A stretch of DNA of 64,000 nucleotides from DASYLJ01 sp964404165 (GTDB taxonomy: Bacteria; Desulfobacterota; Binatia; DP-6): NCBI GenBank assembly GCA_964404165.1, contig CAYOIZ010000022.1, forward strand, positions 25,010-89,009. Reading direction: 5' to 3'. The notes below the pieces were generated by a model. The model was not told the DNA's origin, made no database searches, and saw only the letters and a program-made list of their open reading frames with translations. A program made the position numbers and the translations under genes. Positions 48,983-57,893 of this stretch are shown piece by piece. Each line of letters begins with the position of its first letter. Positions within the stretch are counted from its first letter, which is position 1.

Positions 48983-50131
48983 TCACACCTTGTACTTCTG
49001 CACGAGACTACGCGCGATCACCAGCCGCTGGATCTCGTTGGTCCCTTCCCCGATGATCATGAGGGGGGCGTCCCGATAGAAGCGCTCCACCGGAAACTCC
49101 TTGGTGTAGCCGTAGCCGCCGAGCACCCGCATGGCCTCCAGCGAGACCTCCTGGCAGGTCTCCGACGCAAACAGCTTGGCCATGCCGGCCTCGAGGTCGC
49201 AGCGCTCGCCGCGGTCCTTCATCTCGGCCGCCCGGCGCACCAGCAGCCGCGACGCCTCGATCTTGGTGGCCATGTCGGCGAGCTTCAGCTGGATCGCCTG
49301 GTGCTCGCAGATGGGCTTGCCGAAGGCGACGCGCTGCTGCGAATAGCGGATGGCCGACTCGAAGGCCGCCTGCGCCACGCCGACGGCGCGCGACGCGATG
49401 TTGATGCGCCCCACCTCGAGGCCCGAGAGCACCGTCTGCAGGCCGCGACCCTCCTTGCCGCCGATCAGATTGGCGACCGGGACGCGGAAATCCTCGAACG
49501 CGACCTCGCAGGTCTCGATGCCCTTGTAGCCGAGCTTGTCGATGTCGCGGCCGACGGTGAGCCCGGGTCCCTTCTCGGCGGCGAGCAGGCTGATGCCCTT
49601 GTGCGGCGGGTCGGCCGACGGATCCGTCTTCACCACCAGCGAATAGATCGTCGCCGTACGCGCGTTGGTGATGAACATCTTGGAGCCGTTCACCACGTAG
49701 TGGTCGCCGTCGCGCTTCGCCGTCGTGCGGATCTGCTGCGTGTCGCTGCCGGCGTGCGCCTCGGTGAGGCAGAGCGCGGCGCGGTGCTCGCCGCGCGCCA
49801 TGGCGGGCAGCCAGCGTTCCTGCTGCTCCGGCGTGCCGAAGTTCTGCAGCACGTAGGCGAACATCAGGTGCGTGTTGAGCACGCCCGAGAGGCTCATCCA
49901 GCCGCGACAGATCTCCTCGACGATGCGCGCGTAGGTCGACACGTCGAGCCCGAGCCCGCCCCACTCGGGGGCGATCGTGGCGCCGAAGAGCCCGAGCTCC
50001 TTCATGCGGTCGACGAGCGGCTGCGGGTACTCGTCGGCGTGCTCGTACCGACTCGCGACGGGCAGGACCTCGCGATCGACGAAGCGGCGGACGGTGTCGA
50101 GGATCTGCCCGGTGACGTCGGCGTCAGACAT
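48983..50131 (-). CDS. Acyl-CoA dehydrogenase
   Basis: A 382-residue FAD enzyme of the short/medium-chain type. Visible motifs are CLTEAHAGSDTQ, NGSKMFITNA, GRINIASRAVGVAQAAFE and the C-terminal signature GEGTNEIQRLVIAR, whose Glu is the catalytic base. It oxidises acyl-CoA in fatty-acid or amino-acid degradation; chain length is unclear. No beta-oxidation partner is nearby. A TTGAAC box with a weak -10 lies upstream, 6 nt from the ATG. Confidence 0.94.
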   Translation of the reverse strand: MSDADVTGQILDTVRRFVDREVLPVASRYEHADEYPQPLVDRMKELGLFGATIAPEWGGLGLDVSTYARIVEEICRGWMSLSGVLNTHLMFAYVLQNFGTPEQQERWLPAMARGEHRAALCLTEAHAGSDTQQIRTTAKRDGDHYVVNGSKMFITNARTATIYSLVVKTDPSADPPHKGISLLAAEKGPGLTVGRDIDKLGYKGIETCEVAFEDFRVPVANLIGGKEGRGLQTVLSGLEVGRINIASRAVGVAQAAFESAIRYSQQRVAFGKPICEHQAIQLKLADMATKIEASRLLVRRAAEMKDRGERCDLEAGMAKLFASETCQEVSLEAMRVLGGYGYTKEFPVERFYRDAPLMIIGEGTNEIQRLVIARSLVQKYKV

Positions 50132-50178
50132 GCGCGGAGACCACCACGTTTGGTTTGGCAGTTCAACCGTGGAACGCC

Positions 50179-50207
50179 TTGAAAACCGGGGCGCCGCCTC
50201 CTAGGTT
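50179..50207 (+). promoter_or_regulatory. Predicted promoter of the transglutaminase-like operon
   Basis: TTGAAA (50179-50184), 17-bp spacer, TAGGTT (50202-50207), 7 nt before the GTG at 50215, so the mRNA should start at the initiator codon. Confidence 0.5.
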
Positions 50208-50214
50208 CCGCGCG

Positions 50215-52425
50215 GTGCGCCTCGCCGTGGCGATCATGTGTCTTGGGATCGTGGTGGGGGGCATGCCCCTCGTCGCCGCAGCGCGCACGGCGCACGCGTC
50301 GGACGAGACCGAGGTCTTCACCGGCACCGAGGAGGTCGCAGGCGGCGGGGCGACCCGCACGCCCACGCTGAGCTACTGGCGCGTGCGTGCGACCCTGACG
50401 GTACAGGCCTCGCCGCGTCCGGCACGCGTCGGCATGCTCCTGCCGCTCTCCGACGGACGGCAGGACATCCTCATGCGTCGCGTGATCGCCCCGGGCTGGC
50501 GCTTCGAGGAGACGCAGACCGGACCGGATCTGCGCGCCCAGTGGACCGCCGCCGCACCGGCGGAAGGGACCATCGTCTACGACCTCGGCGTGCGCATCTC
50601 CGAGCGCAACGAGGCGATCCCGTCCGTCCCGCTGGCGTCGCTGCCGGCTCCACCCCCTGGCGACGAGATGCTGGCGCCGGGCGAGGTCATCCAGAGCACG
50701 GACCCGAGCGTCGTCGAGCTGGCGCGCAGCATCGTGGGCAAGGCGAAGCACGTCGACGAGGTCGTGTGGTCGCTCTTCCAGTACGTCGCGGCCTTCCTGC
50801 CGCCGTCGGATCCCCCGGGACCGCAGGACGCGCGCACCGTGCTCGCGGCCCGACGCGGCAACAGCCTCGGACGCGCGCGCGCCCTGGTGGCCCTGCTGCG
50901 CGCCGCCGGCGTGCATGCCCGCCTCGTCGGCGGGCTCAAGCTCGAGAACGCGGCGCAGAAGCGCGCCACCAGCTCGTGGGTGGAGGCGTGGACGGGCAGC
51001 GCGTGGGCCCCGCTCGATCCGGTCGGCAACCACTTCGGCGTCCTGCCCGACACGTACCTCGCCCTCTATCGCGACGACCTGCCGCTCATCACGCACACCG
51101 CCGGGCTCGGGCTGAGCTACGGCTTCACCATCCGGCAGACCACACGGCGCGCGGTGGAAGAGGGCACACGCGAGGAGCCCAGCGCGGAAGCCGACACCGC
51201 CACCGAGCACGCCGCCGGCACCGCGGGCGTGCAGACCCACGCCGCGTACGTCGCGGCTCCCGTCGCCTCGGTGGTGCTCATCGCCGATCAGAGCGTCCCC
51301 GCGGCCGCGACCGACCGCATCCTCGGCGAGGCACGCGCCGCGTCCATCGACTGCGTCCTCCTCACCGCCCGCTTCGACTCGCGCTACTTCCGCGAGCGCT
51401 ATCTCGAACGCCTCGTTGCCACCAACCTCCCGCTCATCCGCAAGGCGAACCTGGTGCTGGTGGCCACGGCCGACAGCGCCGGCGTCCTGGCGCTGCTCGG
51501 CCTCGCCGAGCGCGGCGTGCGACTCCCCGACAGCCGGATCATCGTCGCCGGCAACATGAGCCGGCCGGCGTCGCTCATGCTGGGATCGTTGCTCTACACG
51601 CTGCTGCGCCCCGGCGAGGTGGCCCTCGTGCGCACCGCGTCCGACGTCCTGCCGCTCTGGGAGATGGCGCGCGCCAACCTCATCGACGGCGCGCCGCTCG
51701 CCGAGGAGGCGCAACGCTGGAGCATCGACGCGCTGGTCCTCGGCGACGCCGGCGCGCCGCTGCCGCGCTGGCGGCGCCCGTTGCTGCATGCCTGGGCCCG
51801 CATCGTGAAGTCCGGCGTGCCGCTGCCGGCGCTGACGCTCATCCTCATCCTGCCCGTCATCGCGTCCATCGTCGTGGTCGCGCGCGTCGTCATCGGCGTG
51901 CAGACGTTCGGCATGTTCGGGCCGGTCATCGTGTCGCTGGCCTTCATCACGACGGGCCTGTGGTGGGGCACGCTGACGTTCGTCGTCATCGTCGGGCTCG
52001 GGGTGTTGCTCCGGGCCGCCCTGCAGCACCTGCGGCTGCAGGCGATGGCCCGCCTCGCCATCCTGATCGCGCTCGTCTCGGCGGTGATGGGCGGCCTCAC
52101 CTACTTCGGAGCGATCATGGGGATCGGGCCGCTGCTGCACCTGAGCGTCTTTCCCATGCTCATCATGGCGAACGTCATCGAGAGCTTCGCCGCCTCACAG
52201 GCCGAGCTGGGCACACGCCATGCGGTCCGGCTGACGCTCAACACGCTGCTGCTGTCGATGGCCTGCTACGTCATCGTCGACCGCGCCGGCCTGCAGTCGC
52301 TCGTGCTGGCCTATCCCGAGTTGCTGCTCGCCACCGTCGTCGTGAACGTCGCCGTCGGCAAATGGCGCGGCGTGCGGCTGCTCGAGTACCGGCGCTTCCT
52401 GCGCGCCCACCAGGCGGACTCGTGA
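50215..52425 (+). CDS. Inactive transglutaminase with 7 C-terminal membrane helices (UUP1 family)
   Basis: A 736-residue membrane protein. A signal/anchor segment (IMCLGIVVGGMPLVAAA) is followed by a transglutaminase-like domain in which the usual Cys is absent (RRGNSLGRARALVALLRAAG) and SSWVEAWTGSAWAPLDP replaces the His site. The last 220 residues hold seven helices including PALTLILILPVIASIVVVA and MFGPVIVSLAFI. This is the family regularly paired with the ATP-grasp gene that follows. GTG 50215 is supported by the promoter; ATG 50236 is an alternative. Confidence 0.88.
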   Translation: MRLAVAIMCLGIVVGGMPLVAAARTAHASDETEVFTGTEEVAGGGATRTPTLSYWRVRATLTVQASPRPARVGMLLPLSDGRQDILMRRVIAPGWRFEETQTGPDLRAQWTAAAPAEGTIVYDLGVRISERNEAIPSVPLASLPAPPPGDEMLAPGEVIQSTDPSVVELARSIVGKAKHVDEVVWSLFQYVAAFLPPSDPPGPQDARTVLAARRGNSLGRARALVALLRAAGVHARLVGGLKLENAAQKRATSSWVEAWTGSAWAPLDPVGNHFGVLPDTYLALYRDDLPLITHTAGLGLSYGFTIRQTTRRAVEEGTREEPSAEADTATEHAAGTAGVQTHAAYVAAPVASVVLIADQSVPAAATDRILGEARAASIDCVLLTARFDSRYFRERYLERLVATNLPLIRKANLVLVATADSAGVLALLGLAERGVRLPDSRIIVAGNMSRPASLMLGSLLYTLLRPGEVALVRTASDVLPLWEMARANLIDGAPLAEEAQRWSIDALVLGDAGAPLPRWRRPLLHAWARIVKSGVPLPALTLILILPVIASIVVVARVVIGVQTFGMFGPVIVSLAFITTGLWWGTLTFVVIVGLGVLLRAALQHLRLQAMARLAILIALVSAVMGGLTYFGAIMGIGPLLHLSVFPMLIMANVIESFAASQAELGTRHAVRLTLNTLLLSMACYVIVDRAGLQSLVLAYPELLLATVVVNVAVGKWRGVRLLEYRRFLRAHQADS

Positions 52426-53381
52426 TCGCCCGCCTGGCCGAGGTGCGGCGCGACTTCCTCGGCATCAACCGGCGCAACCACGACTATCTCTTCCGCTGGA
52501 ACCGGCGCGACCGCTTCCATCTCGTCGACGACAAGATCGCCTGCAAGGCGGTCCTCGAGGCGCACGGCGTGCCGACGCCGACCATCCTCGACCGCTGCGA
52601 CGCCCAGTGGCAGATCGCGGCGCTGCGCACCCGCCTGGCCGAGCGGCGCGAATTCGTGCTGAAGCCGGCACGCGGGGCGGGCGGCGGCGGCATCATGGTC
52701 GTCGTCGATCGCGTCGACGACACCTTCGTCAAGGCGAGCGGCCTGCGCGTCGCATGGCGCGACATGGCGGCCCACATAGCCGACATCCTGGCCGGCGTCT
52801 TCTCGCTGAGCTCGCGCGAAGACAGCCTCCTGGTCGAGGAGCGCGTCGTGCCCGAGCCGGTGACCGCAGGACTGGTCGTCGGCGGCGTCGCCGACCTGCG
52901 TGTGCTGGTCCTCCGCGGCGTGCCCATCCTCGCCATGCTGCGGCTTCCGACGCGACGGTCCGACGGTCGCGCCAACCTCCATGTCGGCGGCGTCGGCGTC
53001 GGCGTCGATCTCGACACCGGCCGCACCACCTTCGGCATCGCCGGTCGCGTCGAGGTGACGACCCACCCGGACCTCGGCAGCACGCTCGCGGGCGTGCAGC
53101 TACCGGCGTGGGACGACGCGCTCGCACTCGCGACGCGCGCCGCCGATGCCGCCGGCCTGGGCTTCCTCGGCGTCGACATCGTGTTCGACGCGCGGCGAGG
53201 CCCGCTCGTGCTCGAGCTCAACGCACGCCCCGGGCTCGCGATCCAGCTCGCCAACCGCCGCGGCCTGCGCCCGCTGCTCGAGCAGGTCCGCGACGCCGAC
53301 ATCCCCGACGACGTGGCGGCACGCGTCGCGATGGGACGCCGGCTCTACCGCGACGCGGTGGCGCCGGGTCCGAAACTGTAG
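52422..53381 (+). CDS. RimK-like alpha-L-glutamate ligase-related ATP-grasp protein
   Basis: A 319-residue ATP-grasp enzyme of the alpha-L-glutamate ligase-like family that accompanies UUP1-type inactive transglutaminases. It begins VRRDFLGINRRNHDYLFRWN, has the ATP loop FVLKPARGAGGGGIMVV, LLVEERVVPEP, a metal/ATP segment GFLGVDIVFD and the terminal VLELNARPGLAIQLAN. It should ligate an amino acid or peptide to an unknown acceptor. The GTG start overlaps the previous stop (CGTGA). The third partner often found with the pair, a PF05618-type protease, is not here. Confidence 0.9.
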   Translation: MIARLAEVRRDFLGINRRNHDYLFRWNRRDRFHLVDDKIACKAVLEAHGVPTPTILDRCDAQWQIAALRTRLAERREFVLKPARGAGGGGIMVVVDRVDDTFVKASGLRVAWRDMAAHIADILAGVFSLSSREDSLLVEERVVPEPVTAGLVVGGVADLRVLVLRGVPILAMLRLPTRRSDGRANLHVGGVGVGVDLDTGRTTFGIAGRVEVTTHPDLGSTLAGVQLPAWDDALALATRAADAAGLGFLGVDIVFDARRGPLVLELNARPGLAIQLANRRGLRPLLEQVRDADIPDDVAARVAMGRRLYRDAVAPGPKL

Positions 53382-55132
53382 CGTAGCGCCACGATGCGCG
53401 GCTGGCCGTCGCGCCGTGCGATGTCCCACGACGCCGTGCCACGCATCTCGCCGCTGCCGTTCGGATCCTGGCGGTACGTGATGACGAACGGACCGCTCAC
53501 GGTGACGCGGTCGTCGTTCGCGACCACGACGATGTCGGGCAGCGTGTAGCTGATCTGATCGATGTCGGCGAAGGCCTTGCGGTAGGCCTCGGCGATCTTG
53601 CTGCGGTCGACGACGCCGTTCTCGCTGGCGTCGGGCGCGAACAACGTCATCAGACGCGGCACGTCACGGTCCTCGTACGCGAGGCGGAACTCGTGCACGA
53701 TGGCGCGTGCCTCCGCCGGCGTCGGCGGCGACGTGACGTCGGCGGCGGGCTCGGGGTCGGGTGTCGCCACCGGCGCGACGAACGGATCGGTCGGCGGCAG
53801 GGCAGCGACCTCCGGCTCGGGCGCCGGCGTCGGAGCCGCCTCGACTTCGGGAAGCGAGGTGCTCGGGACCGAGGCCACGACCGTCACCGGCGGAGGCGCG
53901 GCCGACGGTGTCTCCATCACGAAGTCGACCACGTCGGGCATGGCGCTGTAGACGCCCACCACCAGCGCCACCACCGCCGCTGCCGCCAGCGGCAGGATGA
54001 CCGGCAGGCGCGAGGGCGCGCGCGGGACCGCGCGCGACGGCGACGGCTCGGGCTCGGGTGAAGGCAGGGGTTCGATCGCGGGCTCCGCCCCCGTGACCGC
54101 GACCTCCGGCTCCGACGCCGCCACAGGCTCGGGATCGGCGACGAGGGGAGGGCCCTCCGGCTCGACCAGGGGTGCCGGCGCAGCGGCCACCGGCTCGGGC
54201 GCCGGCGCCACGGGTGGTGGCGGCGATGATGGCGGGGGTGCGACGGCGACCGGCGGCGGGGGCACCGGGGAGGCGGCCGGCGCGCGCACCGGCTCGGGCG
54301 TCACCGGCGGTGCCTCCGACGGCGGCAGCAGCCGCTCGTAGTCGACCCACGCCTCCTCGACGATCGCCGCGGTGATCTTGCGGCTGCCGGTGGCGAAGCC
54401 CGTCACCAGGCAGGCGTCGCACAGGACGTTGACGATACGCGGGATGCCCCCCGTCACCTCGGCGACCCGGGCCAGCGCGTCGGTCGTGAAGAGTTCGCGG
54501 TCGGGGCTGCCGGCGTGCTCGAGGCGCGTGTGCACGTAGGAGACGACCTCGCCCGGGGCGAGCGGACGGAGCCGCACGTGCATCGCGATACGCTGCCGGA
54601 GCTGGCGGAGGTTCGGCTGCGCCAGCTTGGCCTCGAGCTCGGGCTGCCCGGCGAGGAGGATCTGCAGGATCTTCTCGCTGCCGGTCTCGAGGTTCGAGAG
54701 CAGGCGAAGCTCCTCGAGGACGCGCGCGTCGAGGTCCTGCGCTTCGTCGATCAGCAGCACGACGTTGCCACCCGATCGCGTATGCTCGAGCAGGAACTCG
54801 TTCAGACGCTGGAGGAGGACGAGCTTGCGCGCACCGTCGACGGGCACGCCGAGCTCCATCAGGATGTACTCGAGTATCTCCTCGAAGCTGACGGTGGGGT
54901 GGAGCAGCAGCACCGTGCGCGTGCCGGCCGAGAGGTGATCGAGCAGGTAGCGCAGCAGCGTGGTCTTGCCGGTGCCGGCCTCGCCGACGAGCGACAGGAA
55001 CCCCTTGCGGTGGTCGATGCCGTAGGCCAGCGCCGCGGCCGCCTCCTCGTAGCACGGGTTGCGATAGAGGAAGCGCGGATCGGGTGTGATCCGGAAGGGA
55101 GGCTCACGAAACCCGTAGAAGTTCTCGTACAT
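53345..55132 (-). CDS. ExeA/GspA-like AAA ATPase fused to a SnoaL/NTF2-like domain
   Basis: A 595-residue protein. Residues 1-270 form the ExeA-type AAA domain: MYENFYGFREPPFRITPDPRF, Walker A GEAGTGKTT (50-58), Walker B VVLLIDEAQ and the sensor region GGIPRIVNVLCD (first motif cited in part). A Pro/Ala/Glu-rich linker of more than 100 residues leads to one membrane helix (LPVILPLAAAAVVALVVGVY), a second such linker and a final 110-residue SnoaL/NTF2-like domain, in place of the peptidoglycan-binding domain of GspA. The C-terminal domain should be periplasmic. It overlaps the ATP-grasp gene by 37 bp, tail to tail. ATG 55132 is chosen by family N-terminus. Confidence 0.85.
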   Translation of the reverse strand: MYENFYGFREPPFRITPDPRFLYRNPCYEEAAAALAYGIDHRKGFLSLVGEAGTGKTTLLRYLLDHLSAGTRTVLLLHPTVSFEEILEYILMELGVPVDGARKLVLLQRLNEFLLEHTRSGGNVVLLIDEAQDLDARVLEELRLLSNLETGSEKILQILLAGQPELEAKLAQPNLRQLRQRIAMHVRLRPLAPGEVVSYVHTRLEHAGSPDRELFTTDALARVAEVTGGIPRIVNVLCDACLVTGFATGSRKITAAIVEEAWVDYERLLPPSEAPPVTPEPVRAPAASPVPPPPVAVAPPPSSPPPPVAPAPEPVAAAPAPLVEPEGPPLVADPEPVAASEPEVAVTGAEPAIEPLPSPEPEPSPSRAVPRAPSRLPVILPLAAAAVVALVVGVYSAMPDVVDFVMETPSAAPPPVTVVASVPSTSLPEVEAAPTPAPEPEVAALPPTDPFVAPVATPDPEPAADVTSPPTPAEARAIVHEFRLAYEDRDVPRLMTLFAPDASENGVVDRSKIAEAYRKAFADIDQISYTLPDIVVVANDDRVTVSGPFVITYRQDPNGSGEMRGTASWDIARRDGQPRIVALRYSFGPGATASR

Positions 55133-55144
55133 CCCGACCCACAC

Positions 55145-55173
55145 AGAGTACGCGAGGGGGGCGTCGGGTGAAA
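55145..55173 (-). promoter_or_regulatory. Predicted promoter of the ExeA-like gene
   Basis: Leftward TTTCAC (55173-55168), 17-bp spacer, TACTCT (55150-55145), 12 nt before the ATG at 55132. Confidence 0.4.
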
Positions 55174-55183
55174 GCAGCGCCGA

Positions 55184-56179
55184 TCAGCGGAAGGCCGGCA
55201 CGACCTCGGTGGCGAACCGCGCCAGCAGGGCGTGGTCGAACGGCGCCCGCACGTTGATGATGAAGCCGGTCGCCCCGGCGTCCACGAACTCGCGCAATCG
55301 AGCCTGGATGTCGGCCGCCGAGCCGGCCAGGAGCGAGCCCGCGACCCGCGCGTCGACCAGCGCGCGGGCCCCGAGCCGGGTGGCCGGCCCCGCCAGCGGG
55401 ATGTCGGTGATCGTCACCAGCGGCAGGAACACGGACACTTTCCTGACACACGGGTCGCGTTTGATCCGTGCGCACTCGGCCTTCATCTCCGTGAGGCGGC
55501 TGCGGACGTCGTCGGGGGTGAGACCGATCGGCACGTTCCATTCGTCGGCGTATCTGGCGACCAGCGGCATGATCCACTTCGGCCCCTGGCCGCCGATGAC
55601 GATGGGCGGATGCGGCTTCTGGATCGGCTCGGGCGCCATCGGCGCCTCGAACAGCGTGTAGTACTTGCCGGTGTACGTCGGGTGGCCGCCCTTCCAGAGC
55701 AGGGTGATCACCTCGAGCGCCTCGCCGAGCCGCGCCGCGCGCTCCTTGGCGGTGCCGAAGTGGAAGCCGTACGCCTTGTGCTCGTACTCCTCCCAGCCGG
55801 CGCCGATGCCCAGGTTCAGACGACCGTTGCTGATGTGGTCGACGGTGGTGGCCATCTTCGCCAGCAGGGCGGGGTTGCGGTACGTGTTGCCGGTGACGAG
55901 GAGCCCGATGCGGATCGTCTGCGTCTGCGTCGCGAGGCCGGCCAGCATCGTCCAGCCCTCGAGCACCGGACCGTCCTTGCTACCACGCAGCGGCGCGAAG
56001 TGGTCGTAGCCCCAGGCCTCGTCGTAGCCGAGCTTCTCGGCCTGCTGCCACGTGGCGACGAGTTCCTGCCACGACGTGTTCTCCTGCGGCGTGTGGATTC
56101 CGAACGTGATGCGCTCGGCCGTGACCACCCGTCCGGTCGCGAGCAGCAGCGCGAGCGCCACCAGCAGCCGTTTCGGCAT
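55184..56179 (-). CDS. Exported luciferase-like (LLM class) F420-dependent oxidoreductase
   Basis: A 331-residue TIM-barrel flavin/F420 enzyme: ERITFGIHTPQENTSWQEL, LVTGNTYRNPALLAKMATTVDHISNGRLNLGIGAGW (core motif cited in part) and the C-terminal AGATGFIINVRAP. Residues 1-21 (MPKRLLVALALLLATGRVVTA) look like a Sec signal peptide, unusual for this family; no twin Arg is seen. It is the last gene of the F420 biosynthesis operon, 11 bp after cofE, with GGAGGTCCCT before its ATG. F420 rather than FMN is inferred from context. Exported LLM enzymes are known in actinobacteria. Confidence 0.85.
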   Translation of the reverse strand: MPKRLLVALALLLATGRVVTAERITFGIHTPQENTSWQELVATWQQAEKLGYDEAWGYDHFAPLRGSKDGPVLEGWTMLAGLATQTQTIRIGLLVTGNTYRNPALLAKMATTVDHISNGRLNLGIGAGWEEYEHKAYGFHFGTAKERAARLGEALEVITLLWKGGHPTYTGKYYTLFEAPMAPEPIQKPHPPIVIGGQGPKWIMPLVARYADEWNVPIGLTPDDVRSRLTEMKAECARIKRDPCVRKVSVFLPLVTITDIPLAGPATRLGARALVDARVAGSLLAGSAADIQARLREFVDAGATGFIINVRAPFDHALLARFATEVVPAFR

Positions 56180-56190
56180 AGGGACCTCCG

Positions 56191-56949
56191 TCAGCGGAAG
56201 AGATCGAGCTCGGGCTTGCGCACCAGCGCCGCGGCGGCGCCGCCCGGACCCGGCGTGTACGTGACGCCGCGCACGATGGCCACGGCGACACCGCTGTCCT
56301 TCTCCATCACCAGCCCGGACGCGGCGGCGATCTCGTCGGCGAGCGCGACCACCGTGTGGTGCAGCACGCGGCCGTGCAGGTCGGCGCGACCGCGCAGGTC
56401 GAGCAGCGGATCCATGCCCGCGCACCCGAGTGCCACCTCCACCAGACCTTCGCGCCACGGCCGCCCGAACGTATCGGTGATGACGACGGCGACGTCGATC
56501 GCGAAGCGCGTCACGAGCTGACCACGGATGCGTGCCGCCGACGCGTCGGGGTCTTGCGGCAGCAGCGTCAGCACCCCGTCGGCGAGACCGTTCGACTCGT
56601 CGACGCCGGCGTTGGCGCACACCCAGCCGTGCCGCGTCTCGACGATCAGATGGCCACGATCCATCCGCACGATGCGTCGCGCCTCGCGCAGCACCACCTC
56701 GACGGCGCGCGGATCCTTCCCACCCTGGGTCTGCGCCGCCATCGTCTCCGCGAGCGCCGACGGCACGACGTCGTCGAGCCGCACGACGGCGCCCTCGGCC
56801 TTCGACACCACCTTCTGACACACGACGACGACGTCGTGCGGCTTGAGGCCGACGCGGGCCGCCTCGATGGCGTCGCCGATGAGCGCCGGCAGGTCGGCAC
56901 CGGGCTGGATCATGGGGAGACCGGGAACGGGGATGACGGCGACGGTCAT
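56191..56949 (-). CDS. cofE: Coenzyme F420-0:L-glutamate ligase CofE
   Basis: Adds glutamates to F420-0 with GTP. The 252-residue protein starts VAVIPVPGLPMIQPGADLPAL, contains VVCQKVVSKAEGAVVRL, ITDTFGRPWREGLVEVALGCAG and the terminal KPELDLFR. It lacks the C-terminal flavin domain that in mycobacterial FbiB reduces dehydro-F420-0, so it is the archaeal-type short form. ATG 56949 overlaps the cofD stop. Confidence 0.93.
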   Translation of the reverse strand: MTVAVIPVPGLPMIQPGADLPALIGDAIEAARVGLKPHDVVVVCQKVVSKAEGAVVRLDDVVPSALAETMAAQTQGGKDPRAVEVVLREARRIVRMDRGHLIVETRHGWVCANAGVDESNGLADGVLTLLPQDPDASAARIRGQLVTRFAIDVAVVITDTFGRPWREGLVEVALGCAGMDPLLDLRGRADLHGRVLHHTVVALADEIAAASGLVMEKDSGVAVAIVRGVTYTPGPGGAAAALVRKPELDLFR

Positions 56950-57893
56950 GCGGCCCGCACCCCTAGCTCCCGCAGCACCGACGTCGCAAGCCGTCCGGCG
57001 TGCACCGGCGTGTGCATGATGGTGTCGGTCACGAGCACCCGGAACCCCATGCCCGCGATGCGCGGCGCCCAGCGGGCGTCGGCCCCGTCGAGGACGAACA
57101 GGTCGATCAGCCCCTCGTAGAGCGCCGCCACGCCGCGCGGTGACACCTCGTGCCCGAGGCCGCGCAGCATGCGATGCAGCGGCCCCCGCACCGGCCGGCC
57201 GCCTACCAGCGGGCAGATTGCCGCCGCCGGCGCCCGTCGCCGCTCGAGGGCCCGTCGCACGCCGGGCACGGCCAGCATGGGCCCGATCGAGACGAGCGGG
57301 TTCGACGGCGCTATGACGATGGCCGCGGCGTCGCGGATGGCGGCGAGCACGCCCGGCGCGGGCTTGGCCTCGGCCGCACCGGCGAGCTCGATCCGACGCA
57401 CACGGCCGCGGCCGCGGTAGCGCACCAGATACGCCTGGAAGGCGAGGCGCCCGCGCTCGGTATGGACGAACGTCCGCACGCGGTCGTTCGTCATCGGCAG
57501 CAGGGTGGGGCGCAACCCGTGCGTCTTCGCCAGCGCCGCCGTCACGCGCGACAGCGACCAGCCGGCGCGCAGCCGCTCGGTGCGCCAGAGGTGCGTCGCG
57601 AGATCGCGGTCGCCGAGCTGGAACCACGTCGGGGCGCCGAGCGTGCCGAGCGCGTCGAGACACGCGAACGTCTCCCCTGCGCGACCCCAGCCGCGCTCGA
57701 CATCGGACAACCCCGTCAGGGTGTAGAGCACCGTGTCGAGGTCAGGCGCGACGTGGAGCCCCAGGAACTCCTCGTCGTCGCCGGTGTTGCCGATGATGGT
57801 GAGGTGACGTGGATCAGTGCGGCGCGAGAGGCCCTGGAGGAACCGGGCTCCCCCCACGCCACCCGCCAGCACCGTGATCGGTGTGCGCGCCAC
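56946..57893 (-). CDS. cofD: 2-phospho-L-lactate (or PEP) transferase CofD/FbiA
   Basis: Joins the activated phospholactate-type moiety to Fo, giving F420-0. The 315-residue protein has the characteristic start ITVLAGGVGGARFLQGL, NTGDDEEFLGLHVAPDLDT, and IVIAPSNPLVSIGPML. The GTG at 57893 is the nearest start before this N-terminus; it lies within the 3' end of cofH, an 80-bp overlap. The stop overlaps cofE by ATGA. Confidence 0.93.
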   Translation of the reverse strand: MARTPITVLAGGVGGARFLQGLSRRTDPRHLTIIGNTGDDEEFLGLHVAPDLDTVLYTLTGLSDVERGWGRAGETFACLDALGTLGAPTWFQLGDRDLATHLWRTERLRAGWSLSRVTAALAKTHGLRPTLLPMTNDRVRTFVHTERGRLAFQAYLVRYRGRGRVRRIELAGAAEAKPAPGVLAAIRDAAAIVIAPSNPLVSIGPMLAVPGVRRALERRRAPAAAICPLVGGRPVRGPLHRMLRGLGHEVSPRGVAALYEGLIDLFVLDGADARWAPRIAGMGFRVLVTDTIMHTPVHAGRLATSVLRELGVRAA

